Notes: generated from the letters alone by a model not told the origin. A DNA stretch of 34,950 bases from an uncultured Alphaproteobacteria bacterium (GCA_904502095.1 CAJGDG010000011.1:1-34950); one strand, 5' to 3'; positions 5,718 through 15,193 are shown, counted from the first letter of the stretch. Numbers and translations are program-made.

Positions 5718-8117
5718 TTAAACATCCAAATTTGCTTCCAACGCGTTTTCAACAATAAAGTCACGACGCGGTTCAACCACATCACCCATTAACATCGAAA
5801 CTACTTCATCAGCCTTGGCCGCATCATCAATCTTAACTTGGAACAAAGAACGATGATTTGGATCCATTGTTGTTTCCCACAACTGTTCGGCGTTCATTTC
5901 ACCAAGACCCTTGTATCGTTGAATCTTTAAACCTGTCTTTGCATATTCAAATGCAGTATTCAACAATGTCAACGCACCCCAAATCTTTTGCGATTTAGAT
6001 TTCACACGCAAAACTGTTGGTTGGCTGAAAGTTTCCATCAATTCTGCACGACCGTCCAGTCTGTGCCAACCACGAATTTCTGGGCCATTAATTTTTTCGC
6101 GTGGCAACAAGTATGTTTCGCGAACACTGCGCAAAGTACGCGTGATTTCAATACCAGCATCTGTACCAGAAATCTTCCATCCGCGTTCAAATTCCAATTC
6201 TTGTGCATCCAACATAGCCTGTGCAGATGCAAAATTTTCTGCACTTTCGTTTTCAAACACGCCGTTTAATGCCAATGCTTCGACAAAACGCAAAGGAACG
6301 ATATGATTTAATGGTTGTAAACAATTACGCATATCTAAAACCAGTCCCAACAAACGCTTTAAATCAGCACCTGAAACCTGAACACCATTGGCAGTTTCAA
6401 TCATACCATCTGTTGCTAACTGTTCCATCAAGTAATTATCCATTTCGCGTTCATTTTGCAGATAAATCTGTTGTTTTCCGCGTGTCACACCATAAAGCGG
6501 TGGCTTTGCAACATAGATATAACCGCGCTCGATAGCCTGCGGCATATGACGATAAAAGAATGTCATCAACAAAGTCTGAATATGTTGACCGTCAACGTCC
6601 GCGTCGGTCATGATGATAACTTTGTGATATCTCATTTTTTCGATATCAAAATCATCTTTTCCGATACCTGCACCCATTGTTGTAATCAGCGCGCCAATTG
6701 TATCAGACCCCAGCATCTTATCGAAACGCACGCGTTCAACATTTAAAATCTTACCACGCAAAGGCAAAATAGCCTGAGTTTTACGGTCGCGCCCCTGTTT
6801 TGCAGTACCACCCGCCGAATCCCCCTCTACGATAAACAATTCGCATTTTGCAGGGTCGCGTTCTGAACATCCCGCCAGTTTTCCCGGCAGACCACCCAAT
6901 TCTGGTCCTGTCTTTTTGCGCGACAATTCGCGTGCTTTGCGTGCTGCTTCGCGTGCAGTTGCAGCCTCGATAATTTTATCAACAATCGTTTTTGCAATCT
7001 GTGGGTTTTCGTCCAAGAATTCGTACAACATTTCTGAAACAGTACCTTCAACAATCGGACGAACTTCACTGGAAACCAATTTATCTTTGGTCTGAGAACC
7101 AAATTTTGGATCTGGGATTTTAACGCTGACAATACTGGTCAGTCCTTCACGGAAATCTTCACCAGATAAATTAATATCTTTCTTGGTTCCTTTTTCAGCA
7201 ATATATTTATTAATAGCGCGCGTTAACCCAGCACGGAAACCCGCCAAATGTGTACCACCATCACGGTTTGGAATATTGTTTGTAAAACACAAAGATGTTT
7301 CCGTATACGCAGTTGTCCATTGCAACACAATTTCGATATAAGTATCATCTTGCTGTTTAATCATTTGAATTGGTTCTTTGTTCAACAATTCCTTTGATTT
7401 ATCCAGATATGTTGCAAACCCCTTTAACCCATCAACACTGTGAAATTCGCGCTCTTTCTTTTCAGACCCGCGCAAATCTTCTAATATAATTTTAACATTT
7501 GCGTTCAAAAAAGACTGTTCGCGCAACCAAGTTTCCATAGTATCAAAACTGAATTCTGTGCCGGTAAATGTTTCCGCAGAAGGCAAGAAAGTCACTTCTG
7601 TTCCATGTTCAATACCAGATTTATTTTCAGTAATTTTCAAATCACATGTTGGCACACCATCCGCAAATGACATAAAAGCCTCTTTATCGCCGCGCCACAC
7701 ACGAACTTCTAACCATTTAGACAAAGCGTTTACCACAGAAACACCCACGCCATGCAAACCACCAGAAACCTTGTACGCACCGTTGCTTTCGTTATCAAAT
7801 TTACCACCAGCGTGCAATTCGCACATAATCAGTTCCAGCGCACTGCGACCTGTTTCGTGATTAATATCAAACGGCATACCACGACCATTATCACGGATTG
7901 TCGCGCTGCCATCTGCATTTAACGAAACATATACAGTATCAGCATATCCAGCCATTGCTTCGTCAATAGAATTATTAACAACTTCATAAATCATATGGTG
8001 CAAACCGGCCCCGCCTTCGCCGACGTCACCAATATACATCCCAGGACGTTTTTTAACAGCCTCCAGTCCTTTTAAAACCTTAATTGAATCACCAGTATAA
8101 TCATTATGTACAGACAT
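5718..8117 (-). CDS. gyrB: DNA gyrase subunit B
   Basis: ATPase subunit of gyrase, which with GyrA introduces negative supercoils. The 799-aa protein has the GHKL ATPase fold (EVVNNSIDEAMAG, DNGRGMPFD, GGLHGVGVSVVNALS), the transducer, the TOPRIM acidic patch (VEGDSAGGTAKQGRDR and IIMTDADVDGQHI) and the GyrB tail QRYKGLGEMNAEQLWETTMD. An approximately 170-residue segment between TOPRIM and the tail, characteristic of Gram-negative GyrB, is present. ATG 8117 has AGGAAA just upstream. The QxRYKGLGEMN tail favours GyrB over ParE, but a single-copy check would settle it. Confidence 0.95.
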   Translation of the reverse strand: MSVHNDYTGDSIKVLKGLEAVKKRPGMYIGDVGEGGAGLHHMIYEVVNNSIDEAMAGYADTVYVSLNADGSATIRDNGRGMPFDINHETGRSALELIMCELHAGGKFDNESNGAYKVSGGLHGVGVSVVNALSKWLEVRVWRGDKEAFMSFADGVPTCDLKITENKSGIEHGTEVTFLPSAETFTGTEFSFDTMETWLREQSFLNANVKIILEDLRGSEKKEREFHSVDGLKGFATYLDKSKELLNKEPIQMIKQQDDTYIEIVLQWTTAYTETSLCFTNNIPNRDGGTHLAGFRAGLTRAINKYIAEKGTKKDINLSGEDFREGLTSIVSVKIPDPKFGSQTKDKLVSSEVRPIVEGTVSEMLYEFLDENPQIAKTIVDKIIEAATAREAARKARELSRKKTGPELGGLPGKLAGCSERDPAKCELFIVEGDSAGGTAKQGRDRKTQAILPLRGKILNVERVRFDKMLGSDTIGALITTMGAGIGKDDFDIEKMRYHKVIIMTDADVDGQHIQTLLMTFFYRHMPQAIERGYIYVAKPPLYGVTRGKQQIYLQNEREMDNYLMEQLATDGMIETANGVQVSGADLKRLLGLVLDMRNCLQPLNHIVPLRFVEALALNGVFENESAENFASAQAMLDAQELEFERGWKISGTDAGIEITRTLRSVRETYLLPREKINGPEIRGWHRLDGRAELMETFSQPTVLRVKSKSQKIWGALTLLNTAFEYAKTGLKIQRYKGLGEMNAEQLWETTMDPNHRSLFQVKIDDAAKADEVVSMLMGDVVEPRRDFIVENALEANLDV

Positions 8118-8194
8118 TTACATTTCCTTTCTTTTTTCTGTGTAAAACATAGCAATTTCTGCTATAATTATCAAGAAAAAAGGAGAAAAAAAGC

Positions 8195-8422
8195 ATGGCA
8201 GACGAAAAGACTGTTTTTACAAAATCTGACTTTAAAAGTCCAAGATATTTAGCGGCTCATGCATTTGGGAAAAAATACGACACCCAAACAATTCGCAACG
8301 AAATGATTAAACAATTTAATAAAAACACTCAATTCATGTTAAACGGAAGATATCCACGAAAAATGGTTATAAAAAAAGATACAACTTATTACCTGCACCC
8401 CGAAGCACATGAAGTATTTTAA
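8195..8422 (+). CDS. Conserved-looking small protein, unknown function
   Basis: A basic 75-aa cytoplasmic protein with no signal peptide, membrane segment or recognised motif. AAGGAG lies 9 nt upstream and a TATAAT (8163-8168) about 27 nt upstream, so it appears to be expressed. It is followed after 27 nt by the RusA-like gene with its own AAGGAAG site, which suggests a two-gene operon. It diverges from gyrB. Function is unknown. Confidence 0.75.
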   Translation: MADEKTVFTKSDFKSPRYLAAHAFGKKYDTQTIRNEMIKQFNKNTQFMLNGRYPRKMVIKKDTTYYLHPEAHEVF

Positions 8423-8449
8423 GAAATTTTAAGCAAAGGAAGATAAAAA

Positions 8450-9019
8450 ATGAAATTCAAACTGTTATACTTTGGCGATATTTTAATCAATCCAAAAAAG
8501 CGCGCACAACATATCTCTGATATACGCATGCAATTTCATCCACAGTTAAAAAAATTGATTGAACACAGCCCATGGAACAACTTGACGCAATATATGGTGC
8601 CCAACCCAACAAAAAGTCCGATTACCACGCGTCATATTGGCGGCATCGATTGGAACCCTATTATTACACCAAATCTGAAATTAATCGCGGAACTGGATAT
8701 ACAGTTATTACACCCAGAAATCGTTGGTGTTCCACGCAGCGATATTGACAACCGCGTAAAAACTATTATGGACGGCTTGCGTTGCCCACAAAACGAACAC
8801 GAAGTTGGTTCGAATACACCGCGTGATATTGGTCCAATTTATACATTACTGGACGACGACCATCTAATAACAAAATTATCTGTTAACACCAGCCACTTGT
8901 TATCCAGCGATATATTCAAAGACCACGAATTATGTACACCAGACTCAATCTTTATGATGATTGATGTTAATGTCCGCGTAGCCGAAGGAACACTAGAAAA
9001 CCTGCCGTTTATGGTATAA
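8450..9019 (+). CDS. RusA-like Holliday junction resolvase fold protein (putative)
   Basis: A 189-aa protein that carries the spacing of RusA active-site residues. RSDIDNRVKTIMDGL gives D98, D100, N101 and K104, matching the RusA pattern D-x-D-N-x-x-K (E. coli D70, D72, K76), and LLDDDHLITKLSV gives the downstream Asp pair (around D135-D137, compare RusA LDDAQVVD, D91). A beta-strand (IMMIDVNVRV) follows, as in RusA. The N-terminal 90 residues are longer than in RusA. RusA enzymes cut four-way junctions and are usually phage-borne; no phage genes surround this one. The fold is inferred from motif order only. Confidence 0.6.
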   Translation: MKFKLLYFGDILINPKKRAQHISDIRMQFHPQLKKLIEHSPWNNLTQYMVPNPTKSPITTRHIGGIDWNPIITPNLKLIAELDIQLLHPEIVGVPRSDIDNRVKTIMDGLRCPQNEHEVGSNTPRDIGPIYTLLDDDHLITKLSVNTSHLLSSDIFKDHELCTPDSIFMMIDVNVRVAEGTLENLPFMV

Positions 9020-9028
9020 AAGTTATTA

Positions 9029-9056
9029 GTTGTAAGTGGCCAACGCCACTTACAAC
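9029..9056. terminator. Bidirectional hairpin between convergent genes
   Basis: Perfect 12-bp stem GTTGTAAGTGGC (9029-9040) and GCCACTTACAAC (9045-9056), loop CAAC, between the RusA-like gene and the end of pilR. Its right arm touches the pilR stop codon. U-runs are poor on both sides. Confidence 0.65.
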
Positions 9057-10126
9057 TAGCTTAACACAGCTGTAATCTGGTCTTGCATTTGAAAAGTACC
9101 CAACACAACCCACGCAATTATCGCTGACACCAGTAATATTCCCAGACTGTTTAGTGTGCTGGATAATTTTTCCATTTTTCTGACAGATTCATTTAAATAA
9201 TCATTTGCAACCTGGGTTAAGTTTTCATCAAAACCGTTCATATCTGAATAAATCATTAAATCGCCAACAATTTCTGAATCAGGAAAGTCATAACCTGTCT
9301 TGGACAAAGACACGCCCAAATTGTCACCGTTTGCAATATAACGTAATGCGCTGTCTAAGATTCTGCGTAAATATCTGTTTGCGCTGTCCGCCAACATACG
9401 CATTGCATCAGGAATTGTCACACCTGCACTGACCATCGCCCCCAAAGACATCAACCAACCAACAGAAACATGAATTTTATATATATTCCACGGCGGCAGT
9501 TTATCAAAAAGTCTTCTGATGCGTCCAGACCAATTTGCCAAACTTAACCACACTACTGAAATCACAGACGCAAACACAATTAAAAATACATACCAATATT
9601 TTATTGAAAAATCAGACAACACTATCAAAGACCGCGCCATACCACGCCACACAATATCATTTCCTGCAACCTCAGCCAAAGGCGGGACCAGATAAACACC
9701 AACCATAATAATAATACCAAATGTCAAGGCCAACAAAAACAACGGATATGCAATTGCTGTTGTCATTGCGCGCCTGATTCTTTGTGTTCCTTCAACAACG
9801 CGTCCGACATTTTCCAACGCAACCACCAAATTAGACAAATTTCCTGATGTCACCAACAATGTTTCATTTGCTGGAACCCAACCGCGGGTTGCTTCGGAAA
9901 AAGTCATCCCGCGTTCCAAATTTTTTTGCCACTGGCGCATAACGATTGCAAAGGGTTCATTTGGCTTAGTCCCGTTTTTAGACTCAATCATTTCCAAACG
10001 TTCCAGCGCATCAATCAGGGTAAAATCGTTTCGCAACAAAGAAGCCAATTTTCGACAAATTGCCATACGCTTTTCGGTATTTATCCGAAAAACCATTTTT
10101 GCATATAACAATTCCAATCTGTTCAT
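9056..10126 (-). CDS. pilR: PilR-like type IV pilus inner-membrane platform protein (GspF family)
   Basis: Polytopic platform protein on which the pilus assembly ATPase acts. The 356-aa protein has two GspF-type cytoplasmic helical domains, each followed by membrane segments: PLFLLALTFGIIIMVGVYL, YWYVFLIVFASVISVVWL and, at the C-terminus, LGILLVSAIIAWVVLG. It is the last gene of pilO-P-Q-R, the order of the R64 thin (type IVb) pilus operon. ATG 10126 lies one base after the pilQ stop (TGATATG), so it is translationally coupled; the longer frame would overlap pilQ. No prepilin or secretin gene follows. Confidence 0.85.
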   Translation of the reverse strand: MNRLELLYAKMVFRINTEKRMAICRKLASLLRNDFTLIDALERLEMIESKNGTKPNEPFAIVMRQWQKNLERGMTFSEATRGWVPANETLLVTSGNLSNLVVALENVGRVVEGTQRIRRAMTTAIAYPLFLLALTFGIIIMVGVYLVPPLAEVAGNDIVWRGMARSLIVLSDFSIKYWYVFLIVFASVISVVWLSLANWSGRIRRLFDKLPPWNIYKIHVSVGWLMSLGAMVSAGVTIPDAMRMLADSANRYLRRILDSALRYIANGDNLGVSLSKTGYDFPDSEIVGDLMIYSDMNGFDENLTQVANDYLNESVRKMEKLSSTLNSLGILLVSAIIAWVVLGTFQMQDQITAVLS

Positions 10127-10127
10127 A

Positions 10128-11762
10128 TCAATATACCCCCGGCTGATCCAATTGACCAACCCAGCGTTCTAATTCATCAACACTTATTACACCCTGCAAC
10201 ATTAATGACGCAGCTGCTTCTTTTAATGTGCGACCGCCCATTTCTTCCAGCCAATATCGCACAGCGCCGTCGGTATTTCCTGATAAAGCCAATCTTAAAA
10301 ATTCACTGTTAGTTATAATAACTTCACCAGCTTTTACACGACCAATATTTCCTGTTCCTTTACAATGTTCGCACCCTGCCCCACGTTGATAAATCTGATT
10401 TAAACCAACCTCGCCGTATGCGCCTAATACACGATGATACGCACCACGTTCTGGATGATTTGCCAACGGTTCACGACAATATGGACAAACTTTTTTAAAC
10501 AATCGCATAGAAACCAAACCGCGCATCAAAGTTTCTTCTTTTAATTTAAAGGATTCGATTCCTAAATCTAACAGACGCGTCAAAGCCGCCATCGCAGAGT
10601 TTGCATGCAAAGTCGTCCACACATTATGACCAGACAACGCCCCACGCACAGTCAATTGTGCCGCCGCCAATGTACGAATTTCGCCAACCATCAGTGTATC
10701 AGGATCGCTGCGCAAAGCCGCCGCCAACGCTTCTACATACTTTTCTTCGCGTTGTTCTTCGTTAGTTGTATTAACAACAGGCATTTGATGTGCGCCAAAA
10801 ATTTTTTGTTCGACCGGGTTTTCTACGGTTATCATATTGATTTCATAGTTTCTTTCGCGCAACATCATCGACATATTTCGAACCAAAGTCGTAGATTTAC
10901 CAGAACTGGTTGGACCCGCAACAATAACCAACCCCGTCGGGAAAGAACGCATACGCGCCAACAAACGCTGTTCATATGGTCCAAATTCTTGTTCTGTTTT
11001 TATACCTTCGGACGGATTATCATACAACAATCGCATAACGACATATCTGCTGCCAAATGCGATTGGATTAAATTGCATACGAACACCCAAAACCCCAGAT
11101 GGCAAATATAAATCTTTGGTTCCACGCAACGGCGTACGACCGTCTTTTAATGCAGACTGATATTCATTTTGCGCATAATTTGCATTTGACATATCAGAAG
11201 AAGCAAACGCCGCACGAACAAACGATTCCCCCCACTGAGAATTATATTCCATAACTGGCTGCATACTGCCGTCTATACGGAAAAAGATTGTTGTTTGATC
11301 TGCAACTTCGATATGCACATCAGATACTTTTTGCGATGCGGCCTTGGCAATAATATCAACAAAGTCTTTCTGCATCTGATTATCAAAATCCATTTTTGAG
11401 CGCGCACCACCGCCCAATTTTCCGTCATAAGACTTGTACAGATTAGATATCAACCCCAAATCCGAATAAAAAGGTTCTTTGATTTTTTTACCACGTGCAC
11501 TAAGCAAATCTAGAAACGCCAAAACACGCCCATCATAACGATGTGTACGCGATATAATAATTTCACCACCAGAAAAATACGCTACCAACGCCTGGGTATC
11601 ATGTGGCAATTCAAACATCGCCCCATTGGTTGTCAGCAATTTATTATTATTAGAAAACAAATAATCAATTAAATCTTTACTTTCTTTGTTTTCCAATCCT
11701 GCTGGCACCGAAGGCTCGGCTTCAAATTTTACATTTTCCAAAATCTCATTTATTTTGGTCAT
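10128..11762 (-). CDS. pilQ: PilQ-like type IV pilus assembly ATPase (GspE/PilB family)
   Basis: Hexameric secretion ATPase that powers pilin polymerisation at the inner membrane. Motifs in order: Walker A GPTSSGKSTT, Asp box TVENPVE, Walker B LMVGEIRT, His box TTLHANSAM, and a zinc tetracysteine CPYC...CEHC near the C-terminus. The name follows R64, where PilQ is the ATPase (unlike the Pseudomonas PilQ secretin). I favour ATG 11762 (MTKINEIL, GGAA upstream, 4 nt after the pilP stop). ATG 11786, overlapping pilP by 20 nt, is the alternative and gives 552 aa. Confidence 0.9.
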   Translation of the reverse strand: MTKINEILENVKFEAEPSVPAGLENKESKDLIDYLFSNNNKLLTTNGAMFELPHDTQALVAYFSGGEIIISRTHRYDGRVLAFLDLLSARGKKIKEPFYSDLGLISNLYKSYDGKLGGGARSKMDFDNQMQKDFVDIIAKAASQKVSDVHIEVADQTTIFFRIDGSMQPVMEYNSQWGESFVRAAFASSDMSNANYAQNEYQSALKDGRTPLRGTKDLYLPSGVLGVRMQFNPIAFGSRYVVMRLLYDNPSEGIKTEQEFGPYEQRLLARMRSFPTGLVIVAGPTSSGKSTTLVRNMSMMLRERNYEINMITVENPVEQKIFGAHQMPVVNTTNEEQREEKYVEALAAALRSDPDTLMVGEIRTLAAAQLTVRGALSGHNVWTTLHANSAMAALTRLLDLGIESFKLKEETLMRGLVSMRLFKKVCPYCREPLANHPERGAYHRVLGAYGEVGLNQIYQRGAGCEHCKGTGNIGRVKAGEVIITNSEFLRLALSGNTDGAVRYWLEEMGGRTLKEAAASLMLQGVISVDELERWVGQLDQPGVY

Positions 11763-11766
11763 TTTT

Positions 11767-12477
11767 TTATTTTCCGTTGCTGACATTTAAATTTTGTGTT
11801 TCGCCTTCATCGTTAACAAAAACAACACCTTCGTCCAACGATATAGATTTAACCTTCCAGCCGTCTAAAACTTTTCCAACACTTACACGTTTGGTCTGAC
11901 CCGAAGACAAATCTTCAACCGTTGCTTGCAATTGGGATCCTGCCCCAACAACATTTACCAAACGATAACTTTTTGCAATATCATTTAACAACTGTGTTTT
12001 TTCAGAAACACTAACCGATGCGCCTGTATTTTTATTCGTTTCTTTATTTTGCATTTCTTCTTGCAGTCTTTCTTTTTCGCGTTCCAGTTTTACTGCTTCT
12101 GCTTCTAACTTGGCCTTTTGTGTTTCTATTTCCTGCTGTTGTTGTTCGGCACGACCAGACAATGTATCAATTTCCATATGCAATTTAATTTTTTCTGCCG
12201 CCAATCTGTCTAATTCCAAATCCAACTGCGCCCGTTCTTTTTCCAATTGCATTAAAATTTTTTCCTGTTCCAATGTTGTAATTTGCTGAAACAAAGAGCC
12301 TTCAACATCATAATTTTCAATCGCAGCAGCAGCAACATTTTCAATATTTGCTTGTTCGTCTATATTTTCCACAACTTCTTCTTCCAGAAAGACATCTGCG
12401 TTTTCTGCATAAGATGCGTCAAAAAACACCATACCAAACAAAGCAAACAATACAACCAACATATTTTTATTTTGCAT
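11767..12477 (-). CDS. pilP: PilP-like type IVb pilus biogenesis protein
   Basis: A 236-aa exported protein. A signal peptide occupies residues 1-24 (cleavage after ASYA). A long coiled coil (about 65-150, rich in Glu, Lys, Gln and Leu) follows, then a C-terminal beta-rich domain (YRLVNVVGAGSQLQATVEDL to the end) like the PilP/GspC homology region that contacts the secretin. Position between pilO and pilQ matches R64. The start overlaps pilO by 11 nt. Assignment rests on order plus the C-terminal domain; the coiled coil is unusually long. Confidence 0.7.
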   Translation of the reverse strand: MQNKNMLVVLFALFGMVFFDASYAENADVFLEEEVVENIDEQANIENVAAAAIENYDVEGSLFQQITTLEQEKILMQLEKERAQLDLELDRLAAEKIKLHMEIDTLSGRAEQQQQEIETQKAKLEAEAVKLEREKERLQEEMQNKETNKNTGASVSVSEKTQLLNDIAKSYRLVNVVGAGSQLQATVEDLSSGQTKRVSVGKVLDGWKVKSISLDEGVVFVNDEGETQNLNVSNGK

Positions 12478-13726
12478 AGATTATCACCTCATAGTTCCAA
12501 GAACGTGTCGCCACATCCCATGTGCTTTTCATTAAATAAACCCCTTCAAACCCGTCAAAGATTTTCATAAACTGCTGTGGAATCAATTTAGATTCAGCCG
12601 CAATCTCTACTACATCGACAGTTTCAACATCAACCCCATTTGTCAGAGAATCTGTCACCATTTTTATATCTGCATCAACATTTATTCCTTGGAACAAACT
12701 GGTCACATCACGAACAATCGTCTGCGCATCGCGTTCGTCCTGGGACGCAAACTTTTCCAATTCGGGCAATTTTGCCTGAACTAACAAAGTATTTTCGTTT
12801 ATTTCTTGAACAAAAGCACCCGGCATAACATCTGTTGCCACACGATAAAACTCATCCAATGTGCCAAAATCGCGTCGCATTTCCACCACAGCATTTACTT
12901 CATTACATTCAACAGAAACCTGATTCCAGCCAGTTATTTGTTGCATCAAGAAACCAGACGCCTTGTAACATAATTCTGCACGCGCCTGAACTTTTGGCAA
13001 ATTTTCGTACGGCATAACAATTGGTGACGGCAATTGTTTTTCTATTTCAAACTGCTTGTCTAACTCTTTATTTTTTTCTTCGATTTGCCGTTTGTATTCA
13101 GCAACCAACGCCGGATCTAATTCTGAAACATTTGGTCTGGACTCCAAAGTCTGATTCAAAGAATCATGAAAAATCATTCCCAAACCAAATAAAAACAAAA
13201 CTATCAACAACCCAGAAAACAAACCGCTGCCCAAATGACTGATCGAATGCAACTGTGCGCCTTCACGACCACCCAGAACATCAGACAAATTACGTTCAAC
13301 CGCACGCGGCATTCCCCAAGCCCCCGGCGCAAAAAACGCCCCCCAATCAGGAATTTCTGACAACTTTACATATGCGCGACGCGCAGCAGCCTCACTGTCA
13401 AACAATTTATCTTCTAAAACAACGCCATTTCGTGCCGCAACCAGATAATATTTAGTGTCTACTTCGAATACAGCCAAAAATGACATATATTCTGAAAAAT
13501 TTTCCATCACTTCCGCAGCCGCAACACGCATTGCAATTTTGTGTCCCAATTTGCGACCACCCAACCCAATCATCGAGCGATATTCGGTATAAAGATTCAG
13601 TTTTTTATCAACATTATGCGACAACGCACGCGCATAATTACGTCCAGAAACACCAACACCCATCGGCTGCCAAAACAACCCGACGGCATATTTTCTGCGG
13701 TTAACATTTAGTGTTTGATTTGCCAA
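12467..13726 (-). CDS. pilO: PilO-like type IVb pilus protein (PilO2 family)
   Basis: A 419-aa bitopic protein. Residues 12-160 form the cytoplasmic domain (KYAVGLFWQPMG near the start), LFSGLLIVLFLFGLGMIF is a single membrane segment, and the C-terminal 220 residues are periplasmic. This topology and the N-terminal motif match PilO of R64-type pili, thought to link the ATPase platform to the periplasmic complex. The start codon is TTG at 13726 with GAGAG upstream; no suitable ATG exists before residue 22. It is the first gene of a four-gene overlapping operon. Confidence 0.8.
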   Translation of the reverse strand: MANQTLNVNRRKYAVGLFWQPMGVGVSGRNYARALSHNVDKKLNLYTEYRSMIGLGGRKLGHKIAMRVAAAEVMENFSEYMSFLAVFEVDTKYYLVAARNGVVLEDKLFDSEAAARRAYVKLSEIPDWGAFFAPGAWGMPRAVERNLSDVLGGREGAQLHSISHLGSGLFSGLLIVLFLFGLGMIFHDSLNQTLESRPNVSELDPALVAEYKRQIEEKNKELDKQFEIEKQLPSPIVMPYENLPKVQARAELCYKASGFLMQQITGWNQVSVECNEVNAVVEMRRDFGTLDEFYRVATDVMPGAFVQEINENTLLVQAKLPELEKFASQDERDAQTIVRDVTSLFQGINVDADIKMVTDSLTNGVDVETVDVVEIAAESKLIPQQFMKIFDGFEGVYLMKSTWDVATRSWNYEVIIYAK

Positions 13727-13756
13727 TAAATTCTCTCTCGGTATACTATGTTTTAA

Positions 13757-13786
13757 ATTATAACATAATTTACAAAATCAAGGCAA
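13757..13786 (-). promoter_or_regulatory. Promoter of pilOPQR
   Basis: On the minus strand, TTGCCT (13786-13781), an 18-nt spacer and consensus TATAAT (13762-13757), about 30 nt upstream of the TTG start of pilO. Confidence 0.55.
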
Positions 13787-13814
13787 GGGTTTATAGCCTA
13801 TATAACAAAAATAA

Positions 13815-13832
13815 AACTGCCAAATGGCAGTT
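13815..13832 (-). terminator. Rho-independent terminator of the lipoprotein gene
   Basis: Stem AACTGCCA (13815-13822) and TGGCAGTT (13825-13832), loop of 2, followed on the minus strand by TTATTTTT. It lies directly downstream of the lipoprotein stop codon. Confidence 0.8.
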
Positions 13833-13837
13833 TTTTA

Positions 13838-14236
13838 TTAATAACAGTTTCCATATGTACAAGTTGTCACCACTTCAACAGCCATTGGCGCAACCGTACC
13901 CGCCGAACCAACATACGGACAATCATAAACATTTGCAGTCAAAACAAACGCGCGTTCTGGTCCAAAAACAACCCATTCGTTTGGTTTTGTTCGCTGACTG
14001 GTAATCCAATATGCGTTTCCAGGACGCGCCTGATCAACAATACGATTTTCCAGATATCTGCGCGCATCATCAACATCGTACACAGAAACTTCTGATTCTA
14101 ACTTATACAAAAATATACAACCTGTTGGTTCTTCTGTTAATTGTGTTAAATTTTCACTGCCATTTTGATTTTTAATAAAACCACCACAGCCCGCAACTGT
14201 TAACAAAACAGCAACCAAAGACAATATTTTTTTCAT
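13838..14236 (-). CDS. Small lipoprotein, unknown function
   Basis: A 132-aa protein with a lipoprotein signal: MKKILSLVAVLLTVAGC, lipobox VAGC with the lipidated Cys17. The mature part contains TGCIFLYKLESEVSVY and ARRYLENRIVDQA, then GNAYWI, and further Cys residues (YDCPY, TTCTYGNCY) that could form disulfides. It resembles small envelope lipoproteins of the DUF4156 type, but that is a weak impression. AAGGA precedes the ATG. It has its own terminator and lies 15 nt downstream of lpxC on the same strand, so it may be co-transcribed with the lipid A genes. Confidence 0.75.
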   Translation of the reverse strand: MKKILSLVAVLLTVAGCGGFIKNQNGSENLTQLTEEPTGCIFLYKLESEVSVYDVDDARRYLENRIVDQARPGNAYWITSQRTKPNEWVVFGPERAFVLTANVYDCPYVGSAGTVAPMAVEVVTTCTYGNCY

Positions 14237-14251
14237 TTTTTCCTTCTTTTC

Positions 14252-15193
14252 TTAATTATTGTTAATTATATCATAATTTTCTTTATCACTAAACAATTTT
14301 TTCAAGACCAAATTGTTTAACGCATGACTGCCTTTATAAGATTCCAACTTTCCACAGACGATTCCGCCACTGGTAAACATATCACCAATTGCGTCTATTA
14401 TTTTATGTCTGACAAATTCATCAGGCCAAATCAATTTGTTTAAAGTCCCATCGCCTGCATCATTCAGCGCAATAACATTGTTTTCATTTGCACCACGCCC
14501 CATACCCCGCTTTTTCAAATATTCCCATTCAGAATATTTACCAAAAGTTCTGGCACGCGCAAAATTCTTAATAAAATCTTGAATTGATTTTTTTGTTCCA
14601 TCAAACAGATACGAACAAGACTGTTTTCCTATAATTTTTTCTGGATACACCAAAGTCGCATCTATTTCCAATCCTTTGCCATTATTTGGCGACAACTTAA
14701 CAAACCCATCGCTTTTACGACCAGATATTTTATTAAAGAACCATATTTTCAATCGCACAAACTTTGACAAATCCTTTAAAACTTCATTTGCTTTTACTAT
14801 AACTTCGCGCTTTACAATAATTTTCTTCAAATTCCCATCTGTTTTTTCTACCTTTGAAAAAGCTTTTATAAACTCATCCGCGCTGCCGTCCAGTATCGGA
14901 GTTTCTGGATTATCAATTTCAACAATTGCGCTGTCCACCCCCATTATAAACAATGCCGCCATCAGATGTTCAATAGTCTGAACATGTGCAGCACTTGTTT
15001 TACCAATGGTCGTATTCCGCATTTTTGTTTCGCCAACATTATCGAATGTCGCAGGAATTAATTCCGAGTCTGGGATGTCCGTTCTGCGCATAAAAATTCC
15101 ATATTCTTTAGATGGCTTAATAACGACATTAACTGGCAACCCCGAATGAATTCCAACCCCAGATAACTTTATTTGTTTTTTAAATGTTGGCAT
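14252..15193 (-). CDS. lpxC: UDP-3-O-acyl-N-acetylglucosamine deacetylase
   Basis: Zinc amidase catalysing the committed step of lipid A synthesis in the cytoplasm. Diagnostic residues are present in 313 aa: TIEHLMAAL (zinc His), ETPILDGSADEF, FARARTFG, EFVRHKIIDAIGD (zinc His and Asp) and the catalytic histidine in YKGSHALNN. GGAGA lies 9 nt upstream of ATG 15193. It overlaps lpxK by 14 nt and is the last of three overlapping lipid A genes. The clustering with lpxK is unusual, since lpxC often lies in the ftsZ region. Confidence 0.95.
   Translation of the reverse strand: MPTFKKQIKLSGVGIHSGLPVNVVIKPSKEYGIFMRRTDIPDSELIPATFDNVGETKMRNTTIGKTSAAHVQTIEHLMAALFIMGVDSAIVEIDNPETPILDGSADEFIKAFSKVEKTDGNLKKIIVKREVIVKANEVLKDLSKFVRLKIWFFNKISGRKSDGFVKLSPNNGKGLEIDATLVYPEKIIGKQSCSYLFDGTKKSIQDFIKNFARARTFGKYSEWEYLKKRGMGRGANENNVIALNDAGDGTLNKLIWPDEFVRHKIIDAIGDMFTSGGIVCGKLESYKGSHALNNLVLKKLFSDKENYDIINNN

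Noticed and set aside
9029..9056. Insertion-sequence terminal repeat
   Set aside because: The 12-bp palindrome lies between two convergent stop codons, as expected for a bidirectional terminator, and no transposase is near.
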